Origin: Dendrolimus kikuchii
Lineage: Eukaryota; Arthropoda; Insecta; Lepidoptera; Lasiocampidae
DNA length: 64,000 nucleotides
Reading direction: 5' to 3'
NCBI GenBank assembly: GCA_019925095.2
Contig: CM034392.1
Location: 28,095,887 to 28,159,886, forward strand
The notes under the pieces were generated by a model that saw nothing but the letters and a program-made list of their open reading frames with translations, did no database searches and was not told where the DNA came from. Position 1 is the stretch's first letter; every line of letters starts with the position of its first letter. The position numbers were made by a program, and so were the translations under genes. This document shows positions 63,984-64,000 of the stretch, piece after piece.

Positions 63984-64000
63984 TTTTTTTTTTATTGCAT
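63984..64000 (-). mobile_element. SINE-A, cut by window edge
   Basis: T-run and ATTGCAT at the last bases match the 3' tail of SINE-A on the minus strand. Confidence 0.5.

Overview
The window looks like a piece of a lepidopteran (butterfly or moth) nuclear genome in which almost everything recognisable is transposable-element sequence. The evidence is the repeat repertoire: rolling-circle elements ending in CTAG|T with the typical GCGGGCACAGCTAG terminus, an abundant poly-A SINE whose 3' half resembles the butterfly Metulj-type repeats, RTE-clade LINEs with (ATGT)n tails, and tRNA-derived SINEs. Family names come from memory of such elements, not from a search. I see no complete protein-coding gene, no rRNA, no functional tRNA and no CRISPR array. 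Nearly all long reading frames are SINE or LINE sequence read through.

Layout. Two families dominate and are interleaved along the whole window. 'SINE-A' (full length about 310 bp, 29 copies plus one cut by the right edge) lies on both strands. 'RTE-1' (24 fragments, all 5'-truncated; most keep the 3' end and an ATGT-repeat tail) encodes only the C-terminal end of a LINE polyprotein; the longest fragment is 33.26-33.97 kb. Helitron-like elements of several subfamilies (about 20 pieces) are at 0-0.2, 2.0-2.3, 3.07, 3.8, 3.95-4.45, 7.66, 9.96, 13.5-13.97, 15.2, 22.5-22.9, 24.1, 27.5-29.3, 30.4, 30.9, 39 and 56 kb. Smaller families with several copies in the window are 'LINE-G' (zinc-knuckle plus nuclease-like C-terminus, 6 fragments), Jockey/CR1-like LINE C-termini (5), a second RTE (7.0-7.6 kb), tRNA-SINEs (5 pieces), Rep-D (4), Rep-E (3), Rep-F (3), Rep-H hairpin ends (5) and Rep-I (2). 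Single elements include a solo LTR with an ATAT duplication (25.36-25.85 kb), a PIF/Harbinger-like MITE (30.72-30.93 kb) whose empty site is present at 39.1 kb, and a decayed Harbinger transposase start (62.64-62.83 kb).

Non-repeat sequence with gene-like character is confined to GC-rich islands at about 6.06-6.4, 39.66-40.06, 40.98-41.3, 41.83-42.03, 45.79-46.43 and 57.4-58.68 kb. The best coding candidate is a 23-codon signal-peptide exon on the minus strand (41243-41311) that ends at a CAG|GTGGGC donor. The island at 57.4-58.7 kb has two minus-strand CAG|GTAAAG donors and CRE/homeodomain-type sites and may be an alternative promoter. The window is therefore probably the intron or flank of one or more genes whose bodies lie mostly outside it.

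History. Nesting gives a relative chronology. SINE-A jumped into RTE-1 (3.1 kb), into a Helitron (27.5 kb) and into LINE-G (63.3 kb), while RTE-1 jumped into SINE-A (17.1 kb) and into LINE-G (54.6 kb). Both families were active over overlapping periods, and the RTE copies still carry clean 7-14 bp target duplications.
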